Source of the DNA: Oligoflexia bacterium
GTDB lineage: Bacteria; Bdellovibrionota; UBA1018
Reading direction: 5' to 3'
Length of the DNA: 64,000 nucleotides
Assembly (NCBI GenBank): GCA_903935335.1
Contig: CAIZRG010000036.1
Span: 1 to 64,000 of the forward strand
Each line of letters begins with the position of its first letter. Position 1 is the stretch's first letter. The position numbers and the translations under genes are program-made. Positions 10,557-18,636 of the stretch are shown in pieces. A model generated the notes under the pieces. It searched no databases. It saw nothing but the letters and a program-made list of their open reading frames with translations, and was not told the DNA's origin.

Positions 10557-10585
10557 TTGACACTTTCACTTATTTTATTCAAAAT
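10557..10585 (+). promoter_or_regulatory. Candidate sigma-70 promoter of the cold-shock gene
   Basis: A perfect TTGACA at 10557-10562 is followed after 17 bp by CAAAAT (4 of 6 matches to TATAAT) at 10580-10585. The region from 10573 to 10590 is also an A/T inverted repeat (ATTTTATT / AATAAAAT) overlapping the -10 element. The transcript would carry a short leader of about 35 bases before the cold-shock ATG. Confidence 0.45.
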
Positions 10586-10627
10586 AAAATGATGGATTTG
10601 ATCTTTCAAAAAGGAGGAAGCGGATTC

Positions 10628-10831
10628 ATGGAATTAGGAAAAGTAAAGTGGTTCAATGACTCGAAAGGCTTTGGCTTTATTGAGCGCAAAGGGGGAGGAG
10701 AAATTTTTGTTCATTGGACTTCCATTCGAAATGACGGTTACAAAACATTAATAGCCGGGCAAAAAGTCGAATTTGATATCTACGAAGGCCAAAAAGGCCA
10801 AGAAGCCCAAAATGTCGTTCACTTAGATTGA
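10628..10831 (+). CDS. Cold-shock domain protein
   Basis: Small RNA/ssDNA-binding protein of 67 residues consisting of a single CSD beta-barrel. The RNP1 motif K-G-F-G-F-I (about residues 13-18) and an RNP2-like I-F-V-H-W are present; Trp replaces the usual aromatic-Ser of RNP2. Start chosen because AAGGAGGA lies nine bases upstream of this ATG; the longer frame from 10589 has no such site and adds residues foreign to the family. Probably an RNA chaperone; whether it is cold-induced cannot be seen. A small beta-barrel gene follows 22 bases downstream. Confidence 0.93.
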   Translation: MELGKVKWFNDSKGFGFIERKGGGEIFVHWTSIRNDGYKTLIAGQKVEFDIYEGQKGQEAQNVVHLD

Positions 10832-10853
10832 CGCTTAAAGGAATCAAAATAAA

Positions 10854-11438
10854 ATGAATTCTACCCTCTTAAATTATAAATTTTATTATATTTTCAGTAT
10901 CTTAACGGCTAGCTTCTTAGGCATTGGAGTTCCCTGGACGACCCAAGCCAATCTTCTTACATTACGGGTTGAACCCATCGCTGGATATGAAAAAATCCAA
11001 CAAGTTCTTCCAACCCCTCACTCTACAAATCGTCTCATCTACGGAGCAAGAGTGACTGCTGGAGTTCTTCTCTTATCTGCAGAATCTGAATACACCCATG
11101 GTGTTATTGAAGAGACTTTCAATGATATGACGCAAAAAACAACGGGAGATAAACTCAAAGTAGGACTTCGCTCGGGATTCAGACTACTCCCCCTCTTATC
11201 GTTTCACGTCCGTGGAGGTATTCAAGCCGATCAAGAGCAAACTGAACAAACGTCAGCGGGAGTCACCCTCACCACAAAGACTTCAGTATACCATCCCTAC
11301 GGAGGAGCTGGAGCTCGGATCAGTCTTAGTCCTAAAATCTCAGCCACAGCTGATGCAGTAGCCGTCATCCCTGATATCTATGACCTCAGTAAAAACGATT
11401 ACCAAATCACAGCAGGATTTGCAGTTCAGATACCTTAA
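10854..11438 (+). CDS. Small outer-membrane beta-barrel-like protein
   Basis: The 194-residue product has a signal peptide ending near T-Q-A (about residue 32). The rest is a run of short amphipathic segments alternating with polar turns (for example G-A-R-V-T-A-G-V-L-L, K-V-G-L-R-S-G-F-R, S-F-H-V-R-G-G-I) and a C-terminal strand ending I-T-A-G-F-A-V-Q-I-P. This resembles an OmpA/OmpW-type eight-stranded barrel. No specific family recognised. It lies just after the cold-shock gene and is convergent with typA, with a long hairpin between. Confidence 0.65.
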   Translation: MNSTLLNYKFYYIFSILTASFLGIGVPWTTQANLLTLRVEPIAGYEKIQQVLPTPHSTNRLIYGARVTAGVLLLSAESEYTHGVIEETFNDMTQKTTGDKLKVGLRSGFRLLPLLSFHVRGGIQADQEQTEQTSAGVTLTTKTSVYHPYGGAGARISLSPKISATADAVAVIPDIYDLSKNDYQITAGFAVQIP

Positions 11439-11460
11439 GAAATTGAACCCATCATTTCGC

Positions 11461-11500
11461 AGTCAGTGCTTAAGAAAATATCTTTTGGGGCGTGAAGATT
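11461..11500 (+). repeat. 40-bp dispersed repeat, copy 1
   Basis: This stretch is the reverse complement of 19984-20023 with only three mismatches over 40 bp. Both copies lie outside genes. Copy 1 also forms one arm of the long hairpin at 11469-11530, whose other arm (11511-11530) is a third, degenerate version of the core ending TTTTCTTGAG. The pattern suggests a small palindromic interspersed repeat, of which the second locus keeps only one half. Confidence 0.75.
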
Positions 11501-11530
11501 TGGATTTCGACCCAAAAAGATTTTCTTGAG
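11469..11530. terminator. Long hairpin between two convergent genes
   Basis: The arms 11469-11489 and 11511-11530 pair as an 11-bp segment (with one G-U), then five pairs and three G-C pairs, separated by small bulges, around a loop of about 21 bases. It lies between the stops of the beta-barrel gene and typA, so it may end transcription from both sides. Neither strand has a canonical long U-run right after the stem, so it could equally protect 3' ends or just be a repeat element. Confidence 0.5.
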
Positions 11531-11537
11531 AACTCTC

Positions 11538-13409
11538 CTAATCAATTCTTTCCTGACGCTTCACACTTCGAAGATTTTGAGGAAGGACTTTTTTCCTCAG
11601 TCTGACAGATTTTGGGGTCACCTCAATCCACTCATCTTCATCAATCCACTCAATGCATTGCTCCAAAGACATCTTGCGAATCCCAGAAAGAGTAACCAAA
11701 AGTTCAGCATGAGCTGCCCGAATATTCGTCAGCTTTTTTTCCTTACAAGGATTCACGTTCAAGTCGTTTTCTTTGTTATGCTCTCCAATAATCATGCCTT
11801 CATAAACTGGCATCCCTGGGCCCAGAAACAAAATTCCACGATCTTCTAGGCCTAAAAGACCATACTCCACAGTCTCACCTGATCTGTCTGAAATTAAAGC
11901 CCCCGTTGTCCGATGAGGAAGCTCTCCTTTATGAGGCCCATACCCAAGTAAGATTGTACTGAAGAGTCCCTCTCCACGAGTGACGGTCAGATACCGAGAC
12001 CTCATCCCTAGAAGACCTCGCGTAGGAATCTCAAATTCAAGACGAACTCGCTGACTTCCATGCCCAGATCCACCTTCATACTTTGACAAAATGCCTTTTC
12101 GGGATTGAAACATATGGGTTACATCTCCCACTGCAGCCTCAGGCATATCCAAAACAGCTCGTTCCATCGGCTCTAAGCGAGTCCCGTTTTCATCAGCTTT
12201 ATAAAGGACAGTGGGTTTTCCAATCATGAACTCAAAACCTTCACGCCTCATTTGCTCAATGAGAATAGCAAACTGAAGCTCACCTCGTCCTAAAACTCGA
12301 AATTGATCATTCGTTTGAGTTTCTTCTAAACGAAGGGCTACATTTTGCCTAACCTCCCGAACCAATCGATCTCGTAACTTCCGAGACTGAATCGCCTCTC
12401 CCTCTTTTCCTGCGAGTGGCGCTGTATTGACAGAAAAAATCATTCCAAGAGTAGGCTTTTCCACATAAATTCTAGGAAGAGTTTTCTGGTCTTCTGAACT
12501 CACCAAAGTATCCCCAATTTCAACGGACTCATTTCCAGCCAAAACACCGATATCTCCTGCAAATAGCTCACCCACCTCCACTTGCTTGAGTCCTTCGTAA
12601 GTGTAAAGCTGGCTGATTATAAAGGATTCAGTTTTGAGCTGACCTGCTTCATCAACTCCTCTTCTAAAAATGCGTTGATTTTTTTTCACAGAGCCTGAAT
12701 AAATTTTTCCGATAGCCAATCTACCTACATAATCAGAGTAAGAAAGATTAGAAACTAACATCTGATAACCTGCACCTAAATTCACGGCCGGAGGAGGAAT
12801 ATCTCTTAGGATTTCATCAAAAAGAGGCTTCAAAGTATTTTTCTTTTGCCCAGAAAGCAAATCGGGCAGTTCCTCTAAATCTAAAGTACACCACCCCTGT
12901 CTGGCACAAGCATACACAATTGGGAAACTTGCTTGCGATTCCGTTGCCCCTAGATCAATAAATAAATCAAACGCATGATTGACAACTTCTGCAATTCTCG
13001 CATCAGGTCGATCTACTTTATTAATAACTAAAATAATTTTGAGACCTTGAGATAAAGCTTTTTGTAAAACAAATCGAGTTTGAGGCAGTGGCCCTTCTGC
13101 AGCATCAACTAAAAGAAGAGCACCATCTACCATCCCCATAATACGTTCCACTTCCCCACCAAAATCAGCGTGACCTGGAGTATCTACAATATTAATTTTT
13201 GTATCTCCAACTCGAACCGAAGTATTTTTAGCAAGGATCGTAATTCCTCGCTCTCGCTCTAAATCCATCGAGTCCATGACTCGCTCTTCCATGACTTGAT
13301 GTTGTTTAAAGGTACCCGCCTGCCGAAGTAAAAAATCAACCAAAGTCGTTTTCCCATGATCGACGTGAGCAATAATACAAACATTTCTTAAATAATTAGA
13401 AAATTCCAT
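11538..13409 (-). CDS. typA: TypA/BipA ribosome-binding translational GTPase
   Basis: A ribosome-associated GTPase related to EF-G and LepA, involved in large-subunit assembly and stress growth. The G1 motif A-H-V-D-H-G-K-T-T is near residue 14, G3 is D-T-P-G-H-A-D-F and G4 is N-K-V-D-R-P-D-A-R. The elongation-factor barrel and the TypA-specific C-terminal domain (H-R-T-T-G-A-L-I-S and M-P-V-Y-E-G-M-I-I-G-E) follow. The length of 623 residues is typical. It is separated by 20 bases from upstream pntB and may share its transcript. Confidence 0.97.
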   Translation of the reverse strand: MEFSNYLRNVCIIAHVDHGKTTLVDFLLRQAGTFKQHQVMEERVMDSMDLERERGITILAKNTSVRVGDTKINIVDTPGHADFGGEVERIMGMVDGALLLVDAAEGPLPQTRFVLQKALSQGLKIILVINKVDRPDARIAEVVNHAFDLFIDLGATESQASFPIVYACARQGWCTLDLEELPDLLSGQKKNTLKPLFDEILRDIPPPAVNLGAGYQMLVSNLSYSDYVGRLAIGKIYSGSVKKNQRIFRRGVDEAGQLKTESFIISQLYTYEGLKQVEVGELFAGDIGVLAGNESVEIGDTLVSSEDQKTLPRIYVEKPTLGMIFSVNTAPLAGKEGEAIQSRKLRDRLVREVRQNVALRLEETQTNDQFRVLGRGELQFAILIEQMRREGFEFMIGKPTVLYKADENGTRLEPMERAVLDMPEAAVGDVTHMFQSRKGILSKYEGGSGHGSQRVRLEFEIPTRGLLGMRSRYLTVTRGEGLFSTILLGYGPHKGELPHRTTGALISDRSGETVEYGLLGLEDRGILFLGPGMPVYEGMIIGEHNKENDLNVNPCKEKKLTNIRAAHAELLVTLSGIRKMSLEQCIEWIDEDEWIEVTPKSVRLRKKVLPQNLRSVKRQERID

Positions 13410-13429
13410 AATAAATTACCTATAGACGA

Positions 13430-14815
13430 TTATTCGCCCTTAACAGCCCCAATCAGAGCTTGACACGTCGCTTTTGCATCTCCAAAAACGAGCGAACAGT
13501 TTGGATAATAAAAAAGAGCATTATCGACTCCTGAATAACCTGCTTTCATCGATCGTTTACTTACAAAAATGTGCTTTGCTTTGTAAACATCTAAAATAGG
13601 CATTCCATAAAGCGGACTTGTTTTATCGCTTTTTGCAGCAGGATTAACAACATCATTGGCTCCAATGACCAACGCCACATCCGTTGTAGAAAACTCCCCA
13701 TTGACTTCCTCCATTTCAAAAACGCAGTCATAGGGAATATCCGACTCCGCCAAAAGAACATTCATATGTCCAGGCATTCTCCCAGCTATTGGATGAATAG
13801 CAAACTTGACCTGCACCCCTTTTTCCGTCAGAACTTGATAAAGTTCTTTGACAGAATGTTGAGCTTGAGCCACCGCTAAGCCATATCCAGGAACAATGAT
13901 CACCCGCGAAGAGTTTTCTAACAAAAAAGCAACGTCCTCAACTGAAGCAGATTTTACCTTTTGGGTTCCCGTTTGAGCTCCGGAGGTCTCTTGCTCAGAC
14001 CCCAAACCACCAAAAATTACATTTAAAATAGAGCGATTCATCGCCTTGCACATAATATAAGAAAGGATTGCACCACTACTTCCCACTAAAGCACCCGTTG
14101 TAATGAGAAGTGGATTGCCTAAAATAAACCCAGTTGCGCAAGCAGCCCAACCCGAATAGGAGTTGAGCATCGAAACCACAACAGGCATATCGGCTCCACC
14201 AATGGGCAATACAAGAAGAACACCCAAAACTAAAGCCATTCCTGTCATGATCGCAAAAGCAATGAATTGAGGATAAATTGCAAACTGAATCCCTAAAGCC
14301 ACCATCACTAAAGTCCATACTAAATTAAATACATGCTGTCCGGAAAAGCTCAGAGGAGCTGATTTGAGAAATTCCTGCAACTTACCAAAAGCAATGAGTG
14401 ATCCCGTAAAAGTAATGGCTCCAATTACACTTCCAACAGCAAGCTCAATCAACCCTACCGTTCCAATCTCTCCACTGCCTTCCCGAGAAAGCAAAGTTCC
14501 TAGAGCCACGAGTACTGCTGAAAGTCCAACAAAACTATGAAGAACAGCTACCAATTGTGGCATTGCTGTCATACTAATTTTGAGAGCTAAAGCCACCCCG
14601 ACAACAGCTCCTCCGACTAAACCTGCAATCACCCCTATCAAGCTTTTAATCTCAGGATGAAATAAAGTGACACCTACCGCAAGAGCCATCCCTAACATAG
14701 AAGAGAAGTTGCCTTTCAAAGCGGTCTTAGGAGAACTGAGAGCTTTCAGTCCATAGATGAAAAAAACTGTAGCAATTAAATAAGTAAAAGCAAAAAAATC
14801 TGGGCTCAATTCCAT
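13430..14815 (-). CDS. pntB: Proton-translocating NAD(P) transhydrogenase, beta subunit
   Basis: Forms the NADP(H)-binding and main membrane part of the transhydrogenase, which uses the proton gradient to transfer hydride between NAD(H) and NADP(H) and so supply NADPH. About eight or nine membrane helices occupy residues 1-260. The C-terminal NADP domain starts near 300 with the motif P-G-Y-G-L-A-V-A-Q-A-Q and includes G-A-N-D-V-V-N-P-A. At 461 residues it is normal. It follows pntA2 by 12 bases, and all three subunits are transcribed in order A1-A2-B. Confidence 0.96.
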   Translation of the reverse strand: MELSPDFFAFTYLIATVFFIYGLKALSSPKTALKGNFSSMLGMALAVGVTLFHPEIKSLIGVIAGLVGGAVVGVALALKISMTAMPQLVAVLHSFVGLSAVLVALGTLLSREGSGEIGTVGLIELAVGSVIGAITFTGSLIAFGKLQEFLKSAPLSFSGQHVFNLVWTLVMVALGIQFAIYPQFIAFAIMTGMALVLGVLLVLPIGGADMPVVVSMLNSYSGWAACATGFILGNPLLITTGALVGSSGAILSYIMCKAMNRSILNVIFGGLGSEQETSGAQTGTQKVKSASVEDVAFLLENSSRVIIVPGYGLAVAQAQHSVKELYQVLTEKGVQVKFAIHPIAGRMPGHMNVLLAESDIPYDCVFEMEEVNGEFSTTDVALVIGANDVVNPAAKSDKTSPLYGMPILDVYKAKHIFVSKRSMKAGYSGVDNALFYYPNCSLVFGDAKATCQALIGAVKGE

Positions 14816-14827
14816 AGGTGTTTATCT

Positions 14828-15112
14828 CTATTTTTTTCGTTTAAACATGGCGAGCATTCGATTTGTCACAACAAATCCACCAAAAATATTGATCGACGCT
14901 AGAAAAACTGCAAAAAACCCGATCAAACTCACCCCATTAAATTCATCACTCCATCCTGCAACCAACATAGCACCCACGACTACAATTGCACTAATCGCAT
15001 TCGTGACCGCCATCAAGGGAGTATGTAATGCAGGTGTTACACCCCAAATGACGTGATAACCTACAAAACAAGATAGGGTAAACACATAAATTGCTATCAA
15101 AGTGGGAGACAT
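14828..15112 (-). CDS. pntA2: NAD(P) transhydrogenase, membrane alpha-2 subunit
   Basis: The 94-residue protein has three or four hydrophobic helices and corresponds to the membrane part of the alpha subunit, which is a separate gene in three-subunit enzymes such as that of Rhodospirillum rubrum. The segment [24 protein letters not shown] is characteristic. It sits between the NAD-binding subunit and pntB with gaps of about 10 bases, so the three are co-expressed. Symbols pntAB or pntA2 are both used for it. Confidence 0.93.
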   Translation of the reverse strand: MSPTLIAIYVFTLSCFVGYHVIWGVTPALHTPLMAVTNAISAIVVVGAMLVAGWSDEFNGVSLIGFFAVFLASINIFGGFVVTNRMLAMFKRKK

Positions 15113-15121
15113 TTTTTAACC

Positions 15122-16255
15122 TCAAACCTTCTTCAATCGGATATTTCCTTGATAAGTCACCAATGAAGCAGCGATAATCTCATCTTTCAAGTCCAAATTG
15201 AGACTCAACTTCTTATCCTGGGCTTGGCTATCCTGAACTTGAATGACAAGATCTAAAATTGCAATACAGTTATTAGCATAGAATGAACTTGCATCAGCAG
15301 GCATGAAAGCCGCATAATTGGTCCATCCAATCAATGTCACTCCATTTTTTACTACAACCTGATCGGCTTGACTTAAGGGGCAATTCCCACCCTGACCTGC
15401 TGCCAAATCTACAATGACTGAACCCGCCCTCATCCCCTTCACCGCTTCTTCCGTGATTAAAACAGGTGCTTTCCTCCCAGGAATATTAGCCGTTGAAATG
15501 ACAATATCACATTTTTTTAAACGCTCAGTCAATGCAAGCTGCTGCCTTCGCTTTGCCTCTTCCGAAAGTTCCTTGGCATATCCGCCCTTTCCAGCCCCTT
15601 CTTCACCGACATTCAGCTCTACAAACTTAGCTCCTAAAGATTGAATCTGTTCTTTGACTTCGGAACGAACATCATAAGCTTCGACTTGAGCTCCAAGCCG
15701 TTTAGCGGTTGCAATGGCCTGTAGGCCTGCTACACCAGCTCCCAAAACCATAACCTGAGCAGCCTTAGAAGAACCTGCTGAAGTCATCATCAATGGGAAA
15801 AAACGTCCATAGTAACTCGCTGCTTCAATGACAGCCCGATACCCTGCAATACCTGCCTGAGAAGATAAAACATCCATAGACTGCGCCCGAGAAATCCTTG
15901 GGATCAGTTCCATCCCAATGGCCTCAATCTGAGCTTGGGCTAAGAGAGAGATCGTTCCATCGTCTTCAAAAGGCTCAATCATTGAAATCAAAAGAGTTCC
16001 TTTTTTCATCCAGGCAATTTGGTGAGAGACGGGTTTATGAAGTTTTACAATAACTTCAGAACCAAAAACAGCTTGTGCGTCTCCCATTTTGGCTCCGGCA
16101 GACTGGTATTCAACGTCCAAAAACCCAGAATTGGCACCACACAAGTGCTCAACACAAACTTGATAACCTTTTTTTGTTAATTTTTTAATAGCATCAGGGG
16201 TAAGTCCAACTCGAGTTTCTCCTGAACGGGTTTCTTTAGGAACGCCAATGATCAT
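15122..16255 (-). CDS. pntA1: NAD(P) transhydrogenase, NAD-binding alpha-1 subunit
   Basis: Soluble subunit of 377 residues that binds NAD(H) and passes hydride to the NADP domain of PntB. The N-terminal motif K-E-T-R-S-G-E-T-R-V-G-L-T-P is shared with alanine dehydrogenase. The Rossmann nucleotide site is G-A-G-V-A-G-L-Q-A near residue 174, and the R-Q-D-like loop region and the V-D-L-A-A-G-Q-G-G-N-C segment are present. The gene lacks the C-terminal membrane helices of fused PntA, which are encoded by the next gene. A plausible promoter is seen upstream. Confidence 0.96.
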   Translation of the reverse strand: MIIGVPKETRSGETRVGLTPDAIKKLTKKGYQVCVEHLCGANSGFLDVEYQSAGAKMGDAQAVFGSEVIVKLHKPVSHQIAWMKKGTLLISMIEPFEDDGTISLLAQAQIEAIGMELIPRISRAQSMDVLSSQAGIAGYRAVIEAASYYGRFFPLMMTSAGSSKAAQVMVLGAGVAGLQAIATAKRLGAQVEAYDVRSEVKEQIQSLGAKFVELNVGEEGAGKGGYAKELSEEAKRRQQLALTERLKKCDIVISTANIPGRKAPVLITEEAVKGMRAGSVIVDLAAGQGGNCPLSQADQVVVKNGVTLIGWTNYAAFMPADASSFYANNCIAILDLVIQVQDSQAQDKKLSLNLDLKDEIIAASLVTYQGNIRLKKV

Positions 16256-16310
16256 TTTTATTGCTCTTCTTAAGTTTACTTTTTAAGTTTTGCTCTTTTT
16301 TTATTTTTTT

Positions 16311-16350
16311 ACTGAATTTTCAGTATGGCCTAAACTTATAACCGAGCCAA
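16311..16350 (-). promoter_or_regulatory. Candidate promoter and operator of the pnt operon
   Basis: On the minus strand TTGGCT (16350-16345) is separated by exactly 17 bp from CATACT (16327-16322), each matching four of six sigma-70 consensus positions. The inverted repeat ACTGAA-TT-TTCAGT at 16311-16324 overlaps the end of the -10 element and the expected start site, a position suited to a repressor. A second small hairpin (AAGCAGT/ACTGCTT, 16349-16369) lies just downstream of the cpaF stop and has no U-run in the cpaF direction. Confidence 0.4.
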
Positions 16351-16378
16351 GCAGTTTCTCCTACTGCTTTTATGAGAA

Positions 16379-17506
16379 CTACGGATGGGATTGTAACATC
16401 TGAGTGTACCAAGTTGGGGGAGTAAACTTTTCCTTGGGAAAGGGAAGACGATTGAGCTCAATCTCATCCATAAAACTTGGAACATAACCCGTAGGAATAA
16501 ACTCTCCTACAATTTTACCATCTGCAGTCTTTCCTCGTTGAACAAATTTAAATATGTCCTGAATTTGATAGCGACCTGAATCATCAATCTCAGGAATGAC
16601 TTCTGTGATATGCGTCACTTTTCTTGTTCCATCATGCATACGCTTAATTTGAACAACAAGATGAATGGCTGAAGCAATTTGACGTCGAATTGCACCAATT
16701 GGAACTTGAGTATCTCCCATCATTGCCAAAGTTTCCAAACGAACGAGTCCATCATAAGGGGTATTGGCATGCGTTGTTCCCATGGACCCTCCATGCCCTG
16801 TGTTCATTGCAGTGATTAAATCAAGTGCCTCAGGACCTCGAACTTCCCCAACCACGATCCTATCCGGCCTTAATCTTAAGGCTGACTTGATCAAATCTCG
16901 AATGGAAACCTGACCTCGCCCCGATTCATCTGCATGCTTTGTTTCAAAGAACACGACGTGCTCCGTATGAATTTTAAGCTCTGAGGAATCTTCAATAATC
17001 AAAAGTCGCTGAGTATTAGGAATTCTTGACCCCAAGACATTTAAAAGAGTCGTTTTTCCAGATCCTGTTCCCCCAGAAATAATAATGTTTTTAGCTAAAT
17101 AGATACAAACATCTAAAAATCTAGCCCCATCCTTAGAAATGGATCCCCGATTCAATAAATCTACAAATGTAGGATTCCCTTTAGAAAATTTCCGAATAGA
17201 TACAGTTGTCCCTTTTCTAGAGCAAGGAGGCAAAACAGCTGCCACACGACTTCCATCAGGTAACCTAGCATCTAAGATAGGATGCTCATCATCGATTTTT
17301 CGACCCACAAATTGAGCAATGTTCCTAACAGCAGCTTGCAAAGCCTGCTCATCCATAAACTTAGCCGAAGTTCGCTCTAAAAGACCTTTTCTTTCAACAA
17401 ACACCTCATTAGGACCGTTAATTAAGACTTCAGATACAGCATCTTCTTCCAGAAATTCTTTTACAGGAGCAAGAAAGGTTCCAACTGAATCTTCAAAAAC
17501 ACCCAA
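16379..17506 (-). CDS. cpaF: CpaF/TadA-type secretion ATPase
   Basis: Hexameric ATPase of the type II/IV secretion superfamily, Tad-pilus branch, powering pilus assembly from the cytoplasm. The N-terminal region carries V-S-E-V-L-I-N-G-P-N-E-V-F-V-E-R; then come D-A-R-L-P-D-G-S-R-V, Walker A G-G-T-G-S-G-K-T-T near residue 143, the Asp and His boxes and T-T-H-A-N-T-P-Y-D. At 375 residues it is a core CpaF without the long N-terminal extension of some family members. Start is a TTG two bases after the stop of the upstream cupredoxin, so translation is probably coupled; the next ATG (near residue 32) would cut into the conserved domain. No other tad/cpa gene is in the window. Confidence 0.93.
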   Translation of the reverse strand: MGVFEDSVGTFLAPVKEFLEEDAVSEVLINGPNEVFVERKGLLERTSAKFMDEQALQAAVRNIAQFVGRKIDDEHPILDARLPDGSRVAAVLPPCSRKGTTVSIRKFSKGNPTFVDLLNRGSISKDGARFLDVCIYLAKNIIISGGTGSGKTTLLNVLGSRIPNTQRLLIIEDSSELKIHTEHVVFFETKHADESGRGQVSIRDLIKSALRLRPDRIVVGEVRGPEALDLITAMNTGHGGSMGTTHANTPYDGLVRLETLAMMGDTQVPIGAIRRQIASAIHLVVQIKRMHDGTRKVTHITEVIPEIDDSGRYQIQDIFKFVQRGKTADGKIVGEFIPTGYVPSFMDEIELNRLPFPKEKFTPPTWYTQMLQSHP

Positions 17507-17508
17507 AG

Positions 17509-18021
17509 CTAATTCCCCTTCATCCCAGTATAAGAATCTTTCACATGAAGGATCCCTTCCATTCCATGAATGGGGCAGTAAAATCGAAACTCACCTGAAG
17601 TAGTGGGTTTAAATTCAATTTCCTCAATTCTTTGTGTTCGAATTTGCCTTCTCACCTGAAAAGCATCAAGAACAATACACAAAGATTTTTTTGAAGATCC
17701 TGTAACAAAAAGTTTTACAGGAATATCTCGAGTGACAAAAAGAACCCTAGGGAAATATCCAAGATCTCCAGCAATCAGCGCAATTTCTTGCACTGCTGTA
17801 TTAGCTCCTGTGTGATCTAGTGAAGTCCTAGCTTCAACTTCAGCAGGCTTTCTATTTTCAATCTGAATGGGTTGAGGCGGTTGACCAAATCGAGACTCAG
17901 AAAATGAGCGACCTCTGGGAACAAAAGACGAAGTCCATAACTCTGCAAAAGCTAAATTTATCGACAGGAATTGAAACACGAATCCTAAGAGCACCCAAAA
18001 TCCTGAAGTCGACCGAGTCAT
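17509..18021 (-). CDS. Secreted cupredoxin-domain protein
   Basis: The 170-residue protein has an N-terminal signal or anchor (about residues 8-27), a variable linker, and at about 65-165 a cupredoxin fold with the copper-site motif C-P-I-H-G-M-E-G near the end. The Cys, His and Met are spaced as in type 1 copper sites. It probably carries electrons or copper in the periplasm. The gene lies directly before cpaF with only two bases between, an unexpected partner for a pilus ATPase, and is divergent from the next gene. The partner oxidase or donor is not visible. Confidence 0.75.
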   Translation of the reverse strand: MTRSTSGFWVLLGFVFQFLSINLAFAELWTSSFVPRGRSFSESRFGQPPQPIQIENRKPAEVEARTSLDHTGANTAVQEIALIAGDLGYFPRVLFVTRDIPVKLFVTGSSKKSLCIVLDAFQVRRQIRTQRIEEIEFKPTTSGEFRFYCPIHGMEGILHVKDSYTGMKGN

Positions 18022-18077
18022 CTATTCTTCTCCTTCCACCTGAAGGGGTGTGACTCTCTCTCTTCGACAAAACCCCA

Positions 18078-18632
18078 ATGCATCTAAAGATTGGAATCAG
18101 GATAACTGTCATTTTGTCAGTCAACCTGGTAATAATTAGTCAGTCTCATTCTGGCTCCAGTTCACTCAAACCTAAAAAAGGTATTATTTTCAAGAAATTA
18201 AATATTATCCAAACCCCTCGACCATCTCTCATCTTTGGCACTACAATTGCTACCGGGTTCCTGCCAGTATGGAGTATGGTATCTATGAACAATGTCATTT
18301 CGCTCAATGCCTTACGTGAAATCAGAAGAACTCAAAAGGCAGATCCTTCTTATCAAGCTTATAAAGCGAAAATCCAAAAGATGAATAAGCTAGAGCTTCT
18401 GGATGAAATGATGAACTTTCAAGAAGAACGATCTAAAATTGGCCACTTAACCCCGAGTATGATGATTCTAGGACAAATCCTCTTCCAAGCTCTTGAAACC
18501 CAGGCTGAAACTCAAGAACTGCAAACCCTAACTCGGTCCTACCGTCGTCATTTGAAATATGAACTTGAAGAATATTTAAAATTCCAAAATCCATTGCCTA
18601 AAAAAATCCAAGCCATTCAAGATAGCCCATAA
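18078..18632 (+). CDS. Secreted or membrane-anchored protein of unknown function
   Basis: Not recognised. The 184-residue product has a hydrophobic N-terminus (residues 5-22), a second hydrophobic stretch near 52-72 and an Arg/Lys/Glu-rich helical C-terminal half with possible coiled-coil character (for example R-R-T-Q-K-A-D-P-S-Y-Q-A-Y-K-A-K). It starts 56 bases from the divergent cupredoxin gene and ends four bases before convergent phoH. A perfect sigma-54-type element lies inside the frame at 18236-18251, judged more likely chance. Confidence 0.55.
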   Translation: MHLKIGIRITVILSVNLVIISQSHSGSSSLKPKKGIIFKKLNIIQTPRPSLIFGTTIATGFLPVWSMVSMNNVISLNALREIRRTQKADPSYQAYKAKIQKMNKLELLDEMMNFQEERSKIGHLTPSMMILGQILFQALETQAETQELQTLTRSYRRHLKYELEEYLKFQNPLPKKIQAIQDSP

Positions 18633-18636
18633 ATCA

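Noticed and set aside
16349-16369. Hairpin after cpaF as rho-independent terminator
   Set aside because: The seven-pair stem lacks a U-run in the cpaF direction and overlaps the likely pnt promoter. Not listed as a terminator.
18236-18251. Perfect sigma-54 element TGGCAC-N5-TTGCT
   Set aside because: It lies inside the coding frame of a small exported protein with no downstream gene on that strand. One such match per window by chance is not surprising. Kept only as a note; a transcript start near 18263 would revive it.
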